52,166 nt of DNA, taken from the NCBI GenBank assembly GCA_905235635.1, contig CAJOMC010000008.1, positions 1 through 52,166 of the forward strand, given 5' to 3'. The notes under the pieces were generated by a model. That model was not told where the DNA came from, searched no databases, and was given only the letters and a program-made list of their open reading frames with translations. Position 1 is the first letter of the stretch. Each line of letters begins with the position of its first letter. This stretch comes from an uncultured Bacilli bacterium (GTDB taxonomy: Bacteria > Bacillota_I > Bacilli_A > Izemoplasmatales > UBA1188). Made by a program: the position numbers and the translations under genes. Positions 34,870-45,690 of the stretch are shown here, one piece after another.

Positions 34870-35334
34870 ATGAAAAAGAGTTTAATTATAGTGCTTATTA
34901 TCATATCGGTTGTATCAATATTTGCGTTAGGTATTTTAATCCCTAAAGTAGAGCAAACCATTGTGACTGTGAAAGTTACTGGAGTTAGTTTTTCTAATGA
35001 GGAAATTACGCTTAAAGAAGAACTTGATGATAATGGTAGCCAAATGAAAAGAATAGAACTTGTTGAAGGGACATCATCATTTCAACTAGAATGGAAAGTA
35101 TTTCCATATGATGAGGAGAATAAAAAGAGCGATGCAACTACTCCTGATGTTACATTCTTAGTCACCGGAAGTACTGGTGTAACTATTGATTCAAAAGGAC
35201 TACTTTCTTTTCCTAAAACACTAGATAAATCATTAAGTGTAACTGTAAAAGTTACTACTATTGATGGAAATAAAACAGATTATGTCGAAATCTTCATTAA
35301 ACATGATGTACATCATGGCGGAGATGATTTCTAA
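34870..35334 (+). CDS. Module A gene 3: small membrane-anchored protein with Ig-like domain
   Basis: 154 residues from ATG 34870 (AGGTGA at 34859-34864; a GTG at 34861 is possible but lies in that site). One N-terminal helix (3-25), then a beta-rich extracellular domain resembling bacterial Ig-like (BIG2) repeats: VTGVSFSNEEITLKE, FQLEWKVFPYDEENK, VTIDSKGLLSF and VTVKVTTIDGNKTDYV. Ends HDVHHGGDDF, a His-rich tail that could bind metal. Not seen in module B, whose third gene has other sequence. Confidence 0.65.
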   Translation: MKKSLIIVLIIISVVSIFALGILIPKVEQTIVTVKVTGVSFSNEEITLKEELDDNGSQMKRIELVEGTSSFQLEWKVFPYDEENKKSDATTPDVTFLVTGSTGVTIDSKGLLSFPKTLDKSLSVTVKVTTIDGNKTDYVEIFIKHDVHHGGDDF

Positions 35335-35380
35335 TAATATAAAAATAAAAAATAATAAATAATCCTAGGAGGAAATATAA

Positions 35381-38300
35381 ATGAAAACTATTAAAGGAAA
35401 GCTTTTAGCTTTACTATTAGTTATTGTTTCTATCTTCACCCTTGCGGCTTGTAAACCTAAAACTTATACTTTAAGTTTTGAGACAAACCGTGAAGGTGTA
35501 ACTCTCGAGCCTTTGACAGTTAAAAGAGAAAATGAAATTAACCTTGGAGATAGTGAGTATCAGCTTACTTCTGAAGGGTATGTATTTAAGGGTTGGTTCT
35601 TTGATGCTCAATTAACACGTATGGCATTAGTATTTAATCTAGAAGAAGATACTACTGTATACGCTAAATGGGCTAAAATTAACACAATAACATTCAACAC
35701 TAATGGTGGATCCGCTGTAGAAGCTTTAAAAGTTGAAGAAGGAAACACCTGTGAAAAACCAGATGATCCAACTAAAGACGGCTATGCTTTCGCTGGATGG
35801 TTTACTGATGAAGAATTAACCACTCAGTTTAATTGGATTATAGAAGTAAATGAAGATATGGAACTTTATGCAAAATGGAATGAAGTATTTACTGTTACTT
35901 TTGAAACTAATGGTGGAACAGAAATTGCTCCAGTGAATATTGAAATTGGTAAAAATTTCACTCTGCCACAAGGACCAACTAAAGAAGGTTACAAATTTAG
36001 TGGATGGTTTACTAATGAAGATTTAACTGAACCATATATATCTACTGGTACAATTAGTGCTAATTTAACTTTATACGCTAAATGGACTGGAAATACTTAT
36101 ACAGTTATCTTTAATTCAAATGGTGGAAAAGGCAATATGGCCCAACAATCATTTGTATATGGTATAGCTCAAAGATTAAGTGCTAATACATTTACAAAGA
36201 CTGGCTACGTATTTAATGGTTGGTCTTTAAGTGAAACAGGTGAAAAAGTATACGATAACGAGGAAGAAGTTTCAACACTTATATCTTCTGGTTCTCTAAC
36301 TCTATATGCAGTATGGGAAAAAGTAACTCTCTCTCTTTTATATGATACTAACTACCCAGAAGACGTAGAGGAACCTGAAAGTATAGCTAGTGTTCAAATC
36401 AAGATAGGTGATATAAAAGCATTATATAAATCTCTTGTAGAAATTGAACATTATACGTTTGCTAAATGGACACTTGATAAAGAGAACCCAACTAATGAAA
36501 ATTCATTTAATGCATTATCTGAATTTGAATTAACTGAAGCACTTATTACATCATATGCACATGATGGTGAAATTAAGTTATATGCTTTATGGACACCTAA
36601 ATTATATACAGTACTATTTATTGGTGGTGAAGCAACTACTGGCCAAATGGCTAGCCAATCATTTACATATAATGTATCTCAGGCACTATCTTTAAATGCA
36701 TTTGAAAAAGAAGGATATTTATTTGTTGGTTGGAAAGATCAAGATGATAATGTATATACAGATGGAGAATCTATTAAAGTATTTAAGAATTTAATATTAA
36801 TAGCTCAATGGCATAATCAGGTATATACAGTTACATTTAATCCAGGCACTGGAATTGGTGAAATGGCAGTTCAAAACATTATAGTTGATGAAGATACATT
36901 AAAAGCATCAGGTAAACTAACAGCTAATCAATTCACCAAAGTTGGACATTTATTTATCGGATGGGCAACAGAAGAAAATGGTGAAAAAGTTTATAACGAT
37001 AAAGCTGATGTTGAACTTGAAGGATCTATTACACTTTATGCTTTATGGGAAAAAGCAAGTTATACAGTTAAGTTTAATGCTAATGGTGGCGTAGGTGATG
37101 AAATGAGTGATTTAGTAGGAGAATTTGGCACAAGCGCAAGTCTTACTAAGAATATATATACTAGAAATCACTATGAATTTGGTGGCTGGGCATTAACATC
37201 CACAGGCGCAAAAGTACTTGATGATGAAGAAACTGTAACTCTTGATATAGAAAGTATTCAATTATTTAATAGTGATAGAGTTCTCGTATTATATGCAGTA
37301 TGGACTCCATCAACATATACATTAACTTATAATGCTAATGGTGGTGTAGGATCAATTGAACCACAAGTATTTATTTATGGTGAGGAACAAGCAATCACAC
37401 TAAATACTACAATTACTAGAACTGGATATGAATTTAAAGGTTGGTCACTTACAGCTAATGGTACTGTATATTTACTTGATGGTGCTAAATATGAATTATC
37501 AGCTGATACTGAAATCTTTGCAGTTTGGGAACAAATTGTTAATAGAGTGGTAGTTATTACTACTAATGGTTATCAAGCTGGTAATCAAGCAAATGTACTT
37601 GATGAATTCTCGGTTTATGATGCATTTAACATTTCATTAGATGGAGAAACTGTAGGCCAAAATATTAATACAGTAATGTTAAGTAAGACTTATACATATA
37701 ACGATTTAACATATATTGGCTTATTCAAGGACTATCAAGCAACTCAAGCAGTTATGGAAGATGATACTTATCACGCTCAAAGCGAAACAATTACACTATA
37801 TGCTTACTTTGCATTAACCCTAAAAGTTGATTTAGAAGCCTTTGGTGAAGAAAATGTAATCGTAAATGTATACAAAGAAAATGGTGTAAAAGTATCTTAT
37901 GATGATTTATACGAACACTTACCTGAACTTTCTCCACAATCTGGTAAAGTTGTATTCTATGATAACGCAGATTTAAGAAATATTACTAAATCTCTCATAG
38001 TGACTGCTTATGTATTAAATGAAGATGCTGAAAATGTCACTAGAAAAAATAATACATTTACTGTAGATTTAGGGGAAAACAAGGTTGTATATATTTCTAA
38101 ATTCTATCAAGGTTTTATTGATACAACATATAGATCTGTAAATGTTTTATATAACGAAGATAAAGATGAATTATTTGATGCTACAGACCCTACACATATT
38201 GATGTTATAGCTAAAAAAGTGGGTTATTCAGTAGTTGAAATAGAAGGTAGTTCAGGTGAAATTAGATTGTATCAAGTATATACAAGAAAACTTGTAAGTT

Positions 38301-40672
38301 CATTAAGTGTTCCTAGTTATGAAGAATATGCTACTAAGAACTTAAGTGCTAGTGGATCAAGATGGATTGATAAAGTAAAAGAAGGATACCGTGTTGGTAG
38401 TGGAAATATCTTTAAATTAAGACTTAATTCAGTTGACAACAACGGTGATTTAGTTACTGATTTATCACATATTGATCTAGAATATGCTGCTAGACTTGGT
38501 GGACCAGCTGGTGAACTACTAACCATAGAACTAGTAGATAACCTTGAAATTGACGGCAAAACATATACTAAAGCATTAAAATTCTTTAAAGAATCTATAG
38601 TTTATCTTTATGTTTTAACTGTTGATGATGAAGACAAAAGTTTTGTTGCAATCAAATTTACAAGTGATGCAAATGATAAGGAATTTAATTTAACAGTTAG
38701 TGTTCAAAATTCAACTGAATCAGTTACACTTGATTTTAGTGTTAATGGTGGTGTTAACGTTGAAAACAATGCTGAATTAAAACTATATTACGCTGATTTA
38801 GATGTTACAGAAATTAATATCCATAAGACTATTATTGCTGAGCTAGATAGTAATCAAATGAGAACAAAATATGGTAAAACATATCCTATTAACTATGAGC
38901 CTTATAATCAACTTTATAATGCTCAAAGAGGACTCCCGACTGGTGACGTTTATGTAAGAGCGGTAAAGAGTGCAGATACTATTGAAAATCATCTAAAAGT
39001 TAATGGTAACTATTTTACAATCGATGGAAGCAATTTACCAATAATCGATGATATAGACGATAATGGTAATGCGTATTGGAGTGATGAGCATAATGCAGTA
39101 AATAAAGACACTCAATGGGGTGTTAATGGCGGTGGACAAGGTAAAAAACTTTGGGTAAAGAATGTCCAAACATCTATCTTTGCTAACTTACTAGCATATA
39201 GAGATATAACAGAAGCAACTTATGGCTATGAATTAGTTTCAAATGGTGAAAACTTAACAACCATTACAGAAAATGATCCAACATACAATAGAGGACTCGG
39301 TTCATACCAACTTGTATATAGTCAATACACTAATTCTGTATCATATAATAACTTATATATTATTGGTAATACAATTACACCACAAGTTAACTATAGTCAA
39401 CCTGAAGAAAATATATTAACAGATGAACAACTTGCAGCATACAACTCTGGTGGATATAACGGTATTATGAATAGAGGATGTACTTCAAATATGGATAATG
39501 TAGTAATTGATTATACAAATATTGGTTTGAATGCATCTTGTGACAATGCAGTAATGAATATTAAAGATACATATGTATTCTATTCATGGGCTAACTCACT
39601 TTATGGCTGGTCAAGCTGTGTAGTTAACCTTGAAAATAGTGAATTTAGATATTCAGGTGGTGCATCAATTCATATTGACGAACATAGAATCGAACTTGGT
39701 GCTCATGAAGTTTATGATTATAGAGATGGTTATAGAAAAGGCCAAGAAAATGAAAGAATATTATTATTACATTTTGATCCAGTATTAAATATAGATAATA
39801 GAACTAAACTAGTCAACTGGGTATCAGGAAGTGAAGCATGGTTCAACATCTACGGTTTAAATGCAGTAACAACATTATTAACTGGTACAAACGATTTGGT
39901 TAACGCTTTAACAGCTGGTGCTCAAGGTGAAGGAATGTACTCAATAGTTAAGAGCTTTAATAATCTTGCTGATGATGATGTTGCTTATACTCAAAATAAA
40001 GAAGGTAATACTAACGAAATGTTTAACTTCGCAGTATTAATGAGAGAAGGTGATAACTTCGAAAATGCAACATATAAACCAAATACAACTGGCTTATTCA
40101 GTGCTATTCAAATGAATATTAATGGTGTAGATATTTATAGAAAGCCTGTCCAAGTTGCTCAATCAACATACTTGCCATTTGCTACTGCATCTGTTGCTGG
40201 TGGTTATGCAAGCTTCTATGCATCGCAAATAGAAGGTAAAGGAGATTTAGTTCCATATCCTGTATCACCTCTTTCTCAATTCCTTGATTCTCAAGAAGAA
40301 ATTCCAGGTATGGGTGGTGCTAAATATGGCCAAGTTCCTCCACTACTAGGTATCCATGCGGCATTTGAGGGTCTAGATATTCTTCAAGCTAATGGCGGCA
40401 ATACTTCAAGCGTTGAATATCAAACAAGAATTGCTCAAAGAAGTGCTATTATTCAAATGTTAAATAACAATACTTCAGTTCCTTTAGAATACCAAACTTG
40501 GGATAATTGGTCAGCATATAAATTAGGTCTTCAAATGAATCCTGTACTTAACCATGATGGCACATCTACTGGTTATGGTATGCTTGAATGTAATCTAGCA
40601 TTACCTGAAAGTTTTGGTAATATGAGATGTATATTACTCACATACTATTATCAAGGTAGAGAAATTGATTAA
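35381..40672 (+). CDS. Module A gene 4: giant InlB-repeat surface lipoprotein
   Basis: 1763 residues, lipobox LAAC (Cys24), strong AGGAGG. Residues about 30-810 hold nine clear InlB/Listeria-Bacteroides (PF09479-type) repeats, each with a TxxFxxNGG strand, GYxFxGW and LYAKW/LYAVW, plus a degenerate tenth. Then a linker and a large C-terminal part (about 1000-1763): GVNVENNAELKLYYADLDVTEINIH, VNGNYFTIDG, and many short N/D-rich strands (NVVIDYTNIGLN, NAVMNIKDTYVFY, VVNLENSEF), like a parallel beta-helix. It matches the end of the module B giant. Likely anchored outside the membrane, adhesin or glycan binding; no catalytic motif recognised. No LPXTG. Confidence 0.82.
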   Translation: MKTIKGKLLALLLVIVSIFTLAACKPKTYTLSFETNREGVTLEPLTVKRENEINLGDSEYQLTSEGYVFKGWFFDAQLTRMALVFNLEEDTTVYAKWAKINTITFNTNGGSAVEALKVEEGNTCEKPDDPTKDGYAFAGWFTDEELTTQFNWIIEVNEDMELYAKWNEVFTVTFETNGGTEIAPVNIEIGKNFTLPQGPTKEGYKFSGWFTNEDLTEPYISTGTISANLTLYAKWTGNTYTVIFNSNGGKGNMAQQSFVYGIAQRLSANTFTKTGYVFNGWSLSETGEKVYDNEEEVSTLISSGSLTLYAVWEKVTLSLLYDTNYPEDVEEPESIASVQIKIGDIKALYKSLVEIEHYTFAKWTLDKENPTNENSFNALSEFELTEALITSYAHDGEIKLYALWTPKLYTVLFIGGEATTGQMASQSFTYNVSQALSLNAFEKEGYLFVGWKDQDDNVYTDGESIKVFKNLILIAQWHNQVYTVTFNPGTGIGEMAVQNIIVDEDTLKASGKLTANQFTKVGHLFIGWATEENGEKVYNDKADVELEGSITLYALWEKASYTVKFNANGGVGDEMSDLVGEFGTSASLTKNIYTRNHYEFGGWALTSTGAKVLDDEETVTLDIESIQLFNSDRVLVLYAVWTPSTYTLTYNANGGVGSIEPQVFIYGEEQAITLNTTITRTGYEFKGWSLTANGTVYLLDGAKYELSADTEIFAVWEQIVNRVVVITTNGYQAGNQANVLDEFSVYDAFNISLDGETVGQNINTVMLSKTYTYNDLTYIGLFKDYQATQAVMEDDTYHAQSETITLYAYFALTLKVDLEAFGEENVIVNVYKENGVKVSYDDLYEHLPELSPQSGKVVFYDNADLRNITKSLIVTAYVLNEDAENVTRKNNTFTVDLGENKVVYISKFYQGFIDTTYRSVNVLYNEDKDELFDATDPTHIDVIAKKVGYSVVEIEGSSGEIRLYQVYTRKLVSSLSVPSYEEYATKNLSASGSRWIDKVKEGYRVGSGNIFKLRLNSVDNNGDLVTDLSHIDLEYAARLGGPAGELLTIELVDNLEIDGKTYTKALKFFKESIVYLYVLTVDDEDKSFVAIKFTSDANDKEFNLTVSVQNSTESVTLDFSVNGGVNVENNAELKLYYADLDVTEINIHKTIIAELDSNQMRTKYGKTYPINYEPYNQLYNAQRGLPTGDVYVRAVKSADTIENHLKVNGNYFTIDGSNLPIIDDIDDNGNAYWSDEHNAVNKDTQWGVNGGGQGKKLWVKNVQTSIFANLLAYRDITEATYGYELVSNGENLTTITENDPTYNRGLGSYQLVYSQYTNSVSYNNLYIIGNTITPQVNYSQPEENILTDEQLAAYNSGGYNGIMNRGCTSNMDNVVIDYTNIGLNASCDNAVMNIKDTYVFYSWANSLYGWSSCVVNLENSEFRYSGGASIHIDEHRIELGAHEVYDYRDGYRKGQENERILLLHFDPVLNIDNRTKLVNWVSGSEAWFNIYGLNAVTTLLTGTNDLVNALTAGAQGEGMYSIVKSFNNLADDDVAYTQNKEGNTNEMFNFAVLMREGDNFENATYKPNTTGLFSAIQMNINGVDIYRKPVQVAQSTYLPFATASVAGGYASFYASQIEGKGDLVPYPVSPLSQFLDSQEEIPGMGGAKYGQVPPLLGIHAAFEGLDILQANGGNTSSVEYQTRIAQRSAIIQMLNNNTSVPLEYQTWDNWSAYKLGLQMNPVLNHDGTSTGYGMLECNLALPESFGNMRCILLTYYYQGREID

Positions 40673-40714
40673 TTAATTCGAAATTAATTGAATCAATAAA
40701 ATCAAACAAACTAT

Positions 40715-40743
40715 AAGGAAGCGTAATAAACGCTTCCTTTTTA
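40715..40743 (+). terminator. Module A terminator
   Basis: AAGGAAGCG (40715-40723) with CGCTTCCTT (40731-40739), then T-rich. Confidence 0.88.
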
Positions 40744-41144
40744 TATTCTTTACTCGCATATACATAAAAATATTTGAAACAAAGTTAATGGTACAAATGG
40801 AAATATGGGTTTAAGAAATATTATTCACATTTTTTTCACATCTTTTTAACCATCACAAAATTATAACAATCTCCTATTTAATATATATAATCCTTAATTA
40901 TTGTCAATAATTTTATATCTAAAATCAAACAAAATGAGCGATTATATACTCTACTTTTATATAATCCTTACTTCAAAAGTAAAATGCATAGATTAATTAT
41001 ATCTTTTATTCATATGAAAAAGCGATATCTAGCGGAATAAATGGATTCCGCTTATTTGACAAAGAAGATTGGTCAAGAGATAGTATAAGAGAGATTTTAT
41101 CATAGTTCACATACTTATCACAAAGGATAAAAACTACATATAAG
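40744..41144 (+). promoter_or_regulatory. Intergenic region between modules A and B, with promoter
   Basis: 400 bases without a gene. A hairpin AGCGGAAT (41031-41038)/ATTCCGCT (41045-41052) precedes a consensus -35 TTGACA at 41056-41061; GATAGT 17 bases on is the best -10. An AAAGGA lies more than 15 bases from the module B ATG, so the ribosome site of that gene is poor. The rest is low-complexity AT-rich sequence, in which I see nothing else. Confidence 0.5.
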
Positions 41145-43406
41145 ATGTCTTATTCATTCAAACAGAAGATAGAGAATTTATTTAATAATAAGAACCTAAT
41201 ATTAACTCTTAAGATACTAGCTTTTTGCCTATTTTTAGTATATCTTTTCCAACTATTCGTTAAATACGATATAGATGGACATGGTATTGAATATTACTGG
41301 GAAGATAGTCCAAAAGAAGGACAAATGAAAGCTTGTACCCCGTGGCATGCCTTATTAATCCAGTATGAGCATATGGATCCACAACGAGCAATAACACTAT
41401 TCATATTTATGGTATTTCTAAGATGGTCAACAATAGTTTTTGTTGGGTTTAGTGTAATTGTTCCATTTTTTGGTGGTAAGACCTGTAAACCAATACTCGC
41501 ATTTATTGGTCCAATTATCGGTATCTTAAATCTTGTATTTCTTAAATATAACTTTAAAGCATGGGATTATTTCTATCTTACGGGTAACACAAATGGAGTA
41601 TATACAACCTGGAGAGCTATTTTATTTATTATAGAACAAGCCCTACTCCTTTTAATATCTTTGTCGTATCTCTTTTACTACATAGTAACTGGTAATTTTG
41701 AAGGTTTCTCGTGGAAGAGATTTCCATTAATTTTAATTGGAATGTTTATTACTTTTTTCTATCAGCCTATACTCACAATTCTCTTCAATGAAGCTGGTGA
41801 GATGACGAAAGATTTTAGTATATCTCACATAATAAGTCTAAGCGCGAATCTAGTATTTTTATTAAGTGTATATTTAATAATGCGCAATAAAACAATAGAA
41901 GATAAAAACCTTCTTTTTGCGGCATTAACCTGTTCTGGGATATTTAATTTCTTTTATTATCCCTATCAATCATTAAATAACGTGCCACTACACCTATGTA
42001 ATGCCGCCATTATACTAATGTTTGTTGCATTCATATTTAAAGTAGAAGGAGTATTCTATTTTACCTACTTTGTTAATGTAATAGGTGCACTATTCGCAAT
42101 GCTTATGCCTAACTGGCACCCAGACACTTATTCACTTATGAGTGTAAGGTTTTGGTATAACCACATATATGCATTTGTTGTGCCAATACTTGGTGTTGCT
42201 CTACATGTATATCCAAGGCCTAAACTTAAACAGATGTTTAAGGCAATACTATGGTTTACTCTCTATTATATTTTAGTAGCGATATGTAATCCCTGGTTTT
42301 CAAGTTATCCAGGACAGGGAAGAATATCTTATTTCTTCATCAATGAACCTTTCTATTTCGAAACACTTAAAATAGATCATATGGGCAATAGAATATATGA
42401 ACTTTTATGGATTGAAAATGTCTACACCTTTGATGTGCCTGATATATTCCATAAGGTAGAATATATCCATTTTGTTTTTAAACCCCTATTTTTAATTTCT
42501 GTATATGTAGTTTTTATCGGTCTAATGTTTGTTATGTGGTATATCTACGATATCTTATTCCATACCGCAGATAGCCACTATAACTTAAGAATAAAAAAGA
42601 AACTAGTTAAAGAGGGATATCTAGATTTAAAGAGAGAATTAAATGGAAGAAGCATTAAAGAACCACTTTATAAGGAGAAAGTTAATATGATTGAAATAAA
42701 GAATTTCACTAAGATTTATTCTGGTTCTAATAAAAAAGCTGTAGATAATTTAACATTAACCATTCCAAATGGTTGTGTATATGGTTTTTTAGGTCATAAT
42801 GGCGCAGGTAAATCAACCACAATAAAATCTATTGTGGGTATTCAAACCATTACTAGTGGAAAGATTATTGTTGAAGGATATGACGTAAGTAAACAATCAG
42901 TGGAAGCAAAACTAAATATAGGATATGTATCTGATAATCATGCTGTATATGAAAGACTAACTGGCAGAGAATATATCAATTATATCGCTGATTTATATAT
43001 GGTTAAAAAAGAAGATAGAGATGAAAGAATTGATAAATATGTAAAGATGTTTAAGTTAGAAGATGTAATTGATCAAGAGGCTAAATCATACTCTCATGGT
43101 ATGAAACAAAAACTAGTAATTATAGCTTCATTAATCCATGACCCAAAGGTTTGGATATTAGATGAACCTTTAACTGGACTTGACCCCACATCTTCATATG
43201 AAATAAAAGAATGTATGAGGGAGCACGCTAATCGTGGAAATATCGTATTCTTTTCATCACATGTAATAGAGGTTGTGGAAAAGATATGCGACAGAATTTG
43301 CATTATTAACCATGGAAAACTCATGTGTGAGTACACAATGGATGAAATACATAATAATGGTATTTCACTAGAAAACTTATATTTAAAGTACTTAAAAGAA
43401 GATTAA
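41145..43406 (+). CDS. Module B gene 1: TMEM164/YwaF-type membrane protein fused to ABC ATPase
   Basis: 753 residues, same layout as 30799-33108 but diverged. Membrane part with VPLHLCNAAIILMF (Cys285), NVIGALFAMLMPNWHPD and RFWYNHIYAFVVPI. ATPase from residue 515: Walker A GHNGAGKST, signature YSHGMKQK, Walker B VWILDEP, SSHVIEVVEK. The ATPase halves of A and B are strongly alike (GYVSDNHAVYE, LTGREYINY), the membrane halves much less. Internal AAGGAG and ATG at codon 515. The N terminus differs from copy A (hydrophilic MSYSFKQKIENLFNN). Copy B begins with a weak ribosome site. Confidence 0.85.
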   Translation: MSYSFKQKIENLFNNKNLILTLKILAFCLFLVYLFQLFVKYDIDGHGIEYYWEDSPKEGQMKACTPWHALLIQYEHMDPQRAITLFIFMVFLRWSTIVFVGFSVIVPFFGGKTCKPILAFIGPIIGILNLVFLKYNFKAWDYFYLTGNTNGVYTTWRAILFIIEQALLLLISLSYLFYYIVTGNFEGFSWKRFPLILIGMFITFFYQPILTILFNEAGEMTKDFSISHIISLSANLVFLLSVYLIMRNKTIEDKNLLFAALTCSGIFNFFYYPYQSLNNVPLHLCNAAIILMFVAFIFKVEGVFYFTYFVNVIGALFAMLMPNWHPDTYSLMSVRFWYNHIYAFVVPILGVALHVYPRPKLKQMFKAILWFTLYYILVAICNPWFSSYPGQGRISYFFINEPFYFETLKIDHMGNRIYELLWIENVYTFDVPDIFHKVEYIHFVFKPLFLISVYVVFIGLMFVMWYIYDILFHTADSHYNLRIKKKLVKEGYLDLKRELNGRSIKEPLYKEKVNMIEIKNFTKIYSGSNKKAVDNLTLTIPNGCVYGFLGHNGAGKSTTIKSIVGIQTITSGKIIVEGYDVSKQSVEAKLNIGYVSDNHAVYERLTGREYINYIADLYMVKKEDRDERIDKYVKMFKLEDVIDQEAKSYSHGMKQKLVIIASLIHDPKVWILDEPLTGLDPTSSYEIKECMREHANRGNIVFFSSHVIEVVEKICDRICIINHGKLMCEYTMDEIHNNGISLENLYLKYLKED
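42672..42689 (+). promoter_or_regulatory. Internal in-frame ribosome site and start for the ATPase of module B
   Basis: AAGGAG (42672-42677), nine bases, ATG (42687-42689), codon 515 of the fused frame. It lies at the same domain boundary as in module A. Confidence 0.62.
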
Positions 43407-43425
43407 ATAGAGGAATATATAGTAT

Positions 43426-45078
43426 ATGTTTCATAAAATAAAGATTTTAACTTTAATGCAACTAAGTGAGAAGTTTAAGTTAAGAACTAATCTCACCCGC
43501 CAACAGAAACTAGGTATAATAGGCAAGATATTCATTAAAATGTGCATATCTTACGCTCTTTTTACCCTAGTTTTTTATGTTGTATTTAAAGTACTCTTTA
43601 TTATGCCTACAGTGAATTTATTCACCTTTGTAATATTTATTATGCAGATATTTGGAATCATCGCCCAAACAACTAAATTATCTGATTCATTATATATGAG
43701 TAAAGATAATGCGATACTACTCACTTACCCTTGTAAACATGAGATTATATATTTTTCTAAAATATTAGTTGCATATATTATTGAATTATATAGAAGCATA
43801 TTATTTATATTTCCTATATTTATGGCCTTTATGACAATAACCTCTACTATAAAGATAGGAAATATAATGAATGTAATAAGTTATTCTTATATAATCCTTT
43901 CTATATTATTTTCCTTAATATTACCATTATTCCCTGTATTAATAGGTGCGCTTATATCTATACCAGTTACCTATATTAGAAAAGGGATTAAGAAGTACAC
44001 TATGCTTAAAATAGTTTGTCTATTTATTTTGATAGGGTTATTATCATATATTACTTATTTAATAGTAAATTATTTACCATCAGTATTATTAATTGTCCAA
44101 AAGTTCGCACAAATCACAGAAAAAGCAAATGAATTTTTTATAAGTTTTAATAAATACTCTATTCATTGCCTTTTTATAGGTAAGGCAATGAATAACGATA
44201 ATGTTTGGTTAAATCTATTATTTATATTCCTAATATTATTTGGATTAATGTGGCTATCTATCATTATATCTATGCCTTTATTCTTTACACTCGCATCTTC
44301 ATCGAGTGAACATGCGGTTATAAATAAGCATAAAGGTGTAAATAAGACATATAAAAATCCATTTTCTAGCTTTATGCATAAAGAATTGATTCTATCTATT
44401 AGAAATATAGGAGATTTCGCCTCTGATTACCTATTTTTGTTTCTTATGCCTTTTATATTATCTGTTATGGCTGCGATATTTATAAGAGTTGATAGAAATA
44501 ATTTAGGTCTTGCGATGACATATTCATTTATAGGTTTTATCACTTTAATCCTTTTATCTGCCTCATCTACCTCAGCTGCAACCGCTATATCAAGTGAAGG
44601 CAATGAATTTGTATTACTAAAGACGGCGCCATCTAATACATCAAGTATTATATGGTCTAAACTTTTGATGAACTTCATTATGGATTTCATAATGTTATCA
44701 CTATCCTATGGTATTCTATCATTAATATTTAAATCCGATAATAATCTAAAAACTTTATGGCTAGTATATATAGTTGTCCTACTTGTAAGTTTTGGAGTGA
44801 TGATGTGGAGTATACAGCTTGATATAGAAAAACCAAAACTTAAAGAGTATGCGAATAGTGAAAAAAGAAGTGATGTATCTAATTTTAACACATCTATTGG
44901 AATAGGCCTTGGAGTAGGGATAGAGTTTAGTATCATTATGAACATAGTATTTCTTATGGGTATTCCATTATTATTCCAAGCCCTCATTCTTATTGGCCTA
45001 GCTCTTATTTTTTGTCTTGTTAGACTATATTTCTTAATCGGTTTTTCAAAAGCTTATTTTAAAGATATTGAATTATAG
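43426..45078 (+). CDS. Module B gene 2: large ABC-exporter permease
   Basis: 550 residues, paralog of the 33121 gene. Hydrophobic throughout with an N-terminal basic helix; SKDNAILLTYPCKHEI, then FMHKELILSIRNIGD, and AISSEGNEFVLLKTAPSNTSSIIWSKLL near residue 390-415. Ends in AYFKDIEL, as copy A ends in AFFDDIEL. GAGGAAT ribosome site. Confidence 0.82.
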   Translation: MFHKIKILTLMQLSEKFKLRTNLTRQQKLGIIGKIFIKMCISYALFTLVFYVVFKVLFIMPTVNLFTFVIFIMQIFGIIAQTTKLSDSLYMSKDNAILLTYPCKHEIIYFSKILVAYIIELYRSILFIFPIFMAFMTITSTIKIGNIMNVISYSYIILSILFSLILPLFPVLIGALISIPVTYIRKGIKKYTMLKIVCLFILIGLLSYITYLIVNYLPSVLLIVQKFAQITEKANEFFISFNKYSIHCLFIGKAMNNDNVWLNLLFIFLILFGLMWLSIIISMPLFFTLASSSSEHAVINKHKGVNKTYKNPFSSFMHKELILSIRNIGDFASDYLFLFLMPFILSVMAAIFIRVDRNNLGLAMTYSFIGFITLILLSASSTSAATAISSEGNEFVLLKTAPSNTSSIIWSKLLMNFIMDFIMLSLSYGILSLIFKSDNNLKTLWLVYIVVLLVSFGVMMWSIQLDIEKPKLKEYANSEKRSDVSNFNTSIGIGLGVGIEFSIIMNIVFLMGIPLLFQALILIGLALIFCLVRLYFLIGFSKAYFKDIEL

Positions 45079-45087
45079 AGGTTACAT

Positions 45088-45675
45088 ATGAGTAAGAAAA
45101 ATATTGCATTAGTTTTAATTATTGTCTGCCTCTTAACTATCATGATGGTAGGTGTTTTTGGTAACTCAACAGTCACTGGAACTAAAACTAATGTAGAAGA
45201 AGTATTTTTCTTAAAAGAAGATGGTCAAGTTATAGAAAAGAATAGTGATGATATGTTTATTTTATCTTTGGAATATACAAGAAATGACCTAATAGACATA
45301 ATTAATAGTGACGATGGTAATACCTATAAAATATATAAAATATTATTCTATGGTGTTGTATCCCCTCTTAATTCATCATATCCAAAATTATTCATAGATA
45401 TAGATAATCTTTCAAGTGGAATAAAATTAATAAAAGAAGAAAATCCTATAAATTGGCCATTTTCCTTAAATGAAGATGATAAGCCTTTAGGCATCATATA
45501 TAAATACACTTTAGAAATTGATTCAAGTATTATTAGAAATGGATCGGTCTCTTTAACAACCAGAATTGATGAACATAATAATACAACTAAAGTGATAATC
45601 CCAACACTCAATATAAGTTGGGAATATATTAAATCAGAAGAGGAGATAATAGAAGATAGTGAAGACTTAGAATGA
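45088..45675 (+). CDS. Module B gene 3: small membrane-anchored extracellular protein
   Basis: 195 residues; a signal-anchor helix (about 5-25) then a hydrophilic, beta-rich domain with an acidic tail EEEIIEDSEDLE. AGAGGT before the ATG. It holds the same place as the module A third gene, but I see no clear sequence kinship beyond layout. Ends with TGA TAA in tandem, overlapping the next gene's ribosome site. Not recognised. Confidence 0.65.
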   Translation: MSKKNIALVLIIVCLLTIMMVGVFGNSTVTGTKTNVEEVFFLKEDGQVIEKNSDDMFILSLEYTRNDLIDIINSDDGNTYKIYKILFYGVVSPLNSSYPKLFIDIDNLSSGIKLIKEENPINWPFSLNEDDKPLGIIYKYTLEIDSSIIRNGSVSLTTRIDEHNNTTKVIIPTLNISWEYIKSEEEIIEDSEDLE

Positions 45676-45690
45676 TAAGGAGAAAGACTC

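Noticed and set aside
35460-37810. Regular repeats in DNA suggesting a satellite or CRISPR
   Set aside because: The periodicity is protein-level (InlB repeats of 65-80 residues) with diverged codons; there are no identical repeats and spacers and no cas genes.
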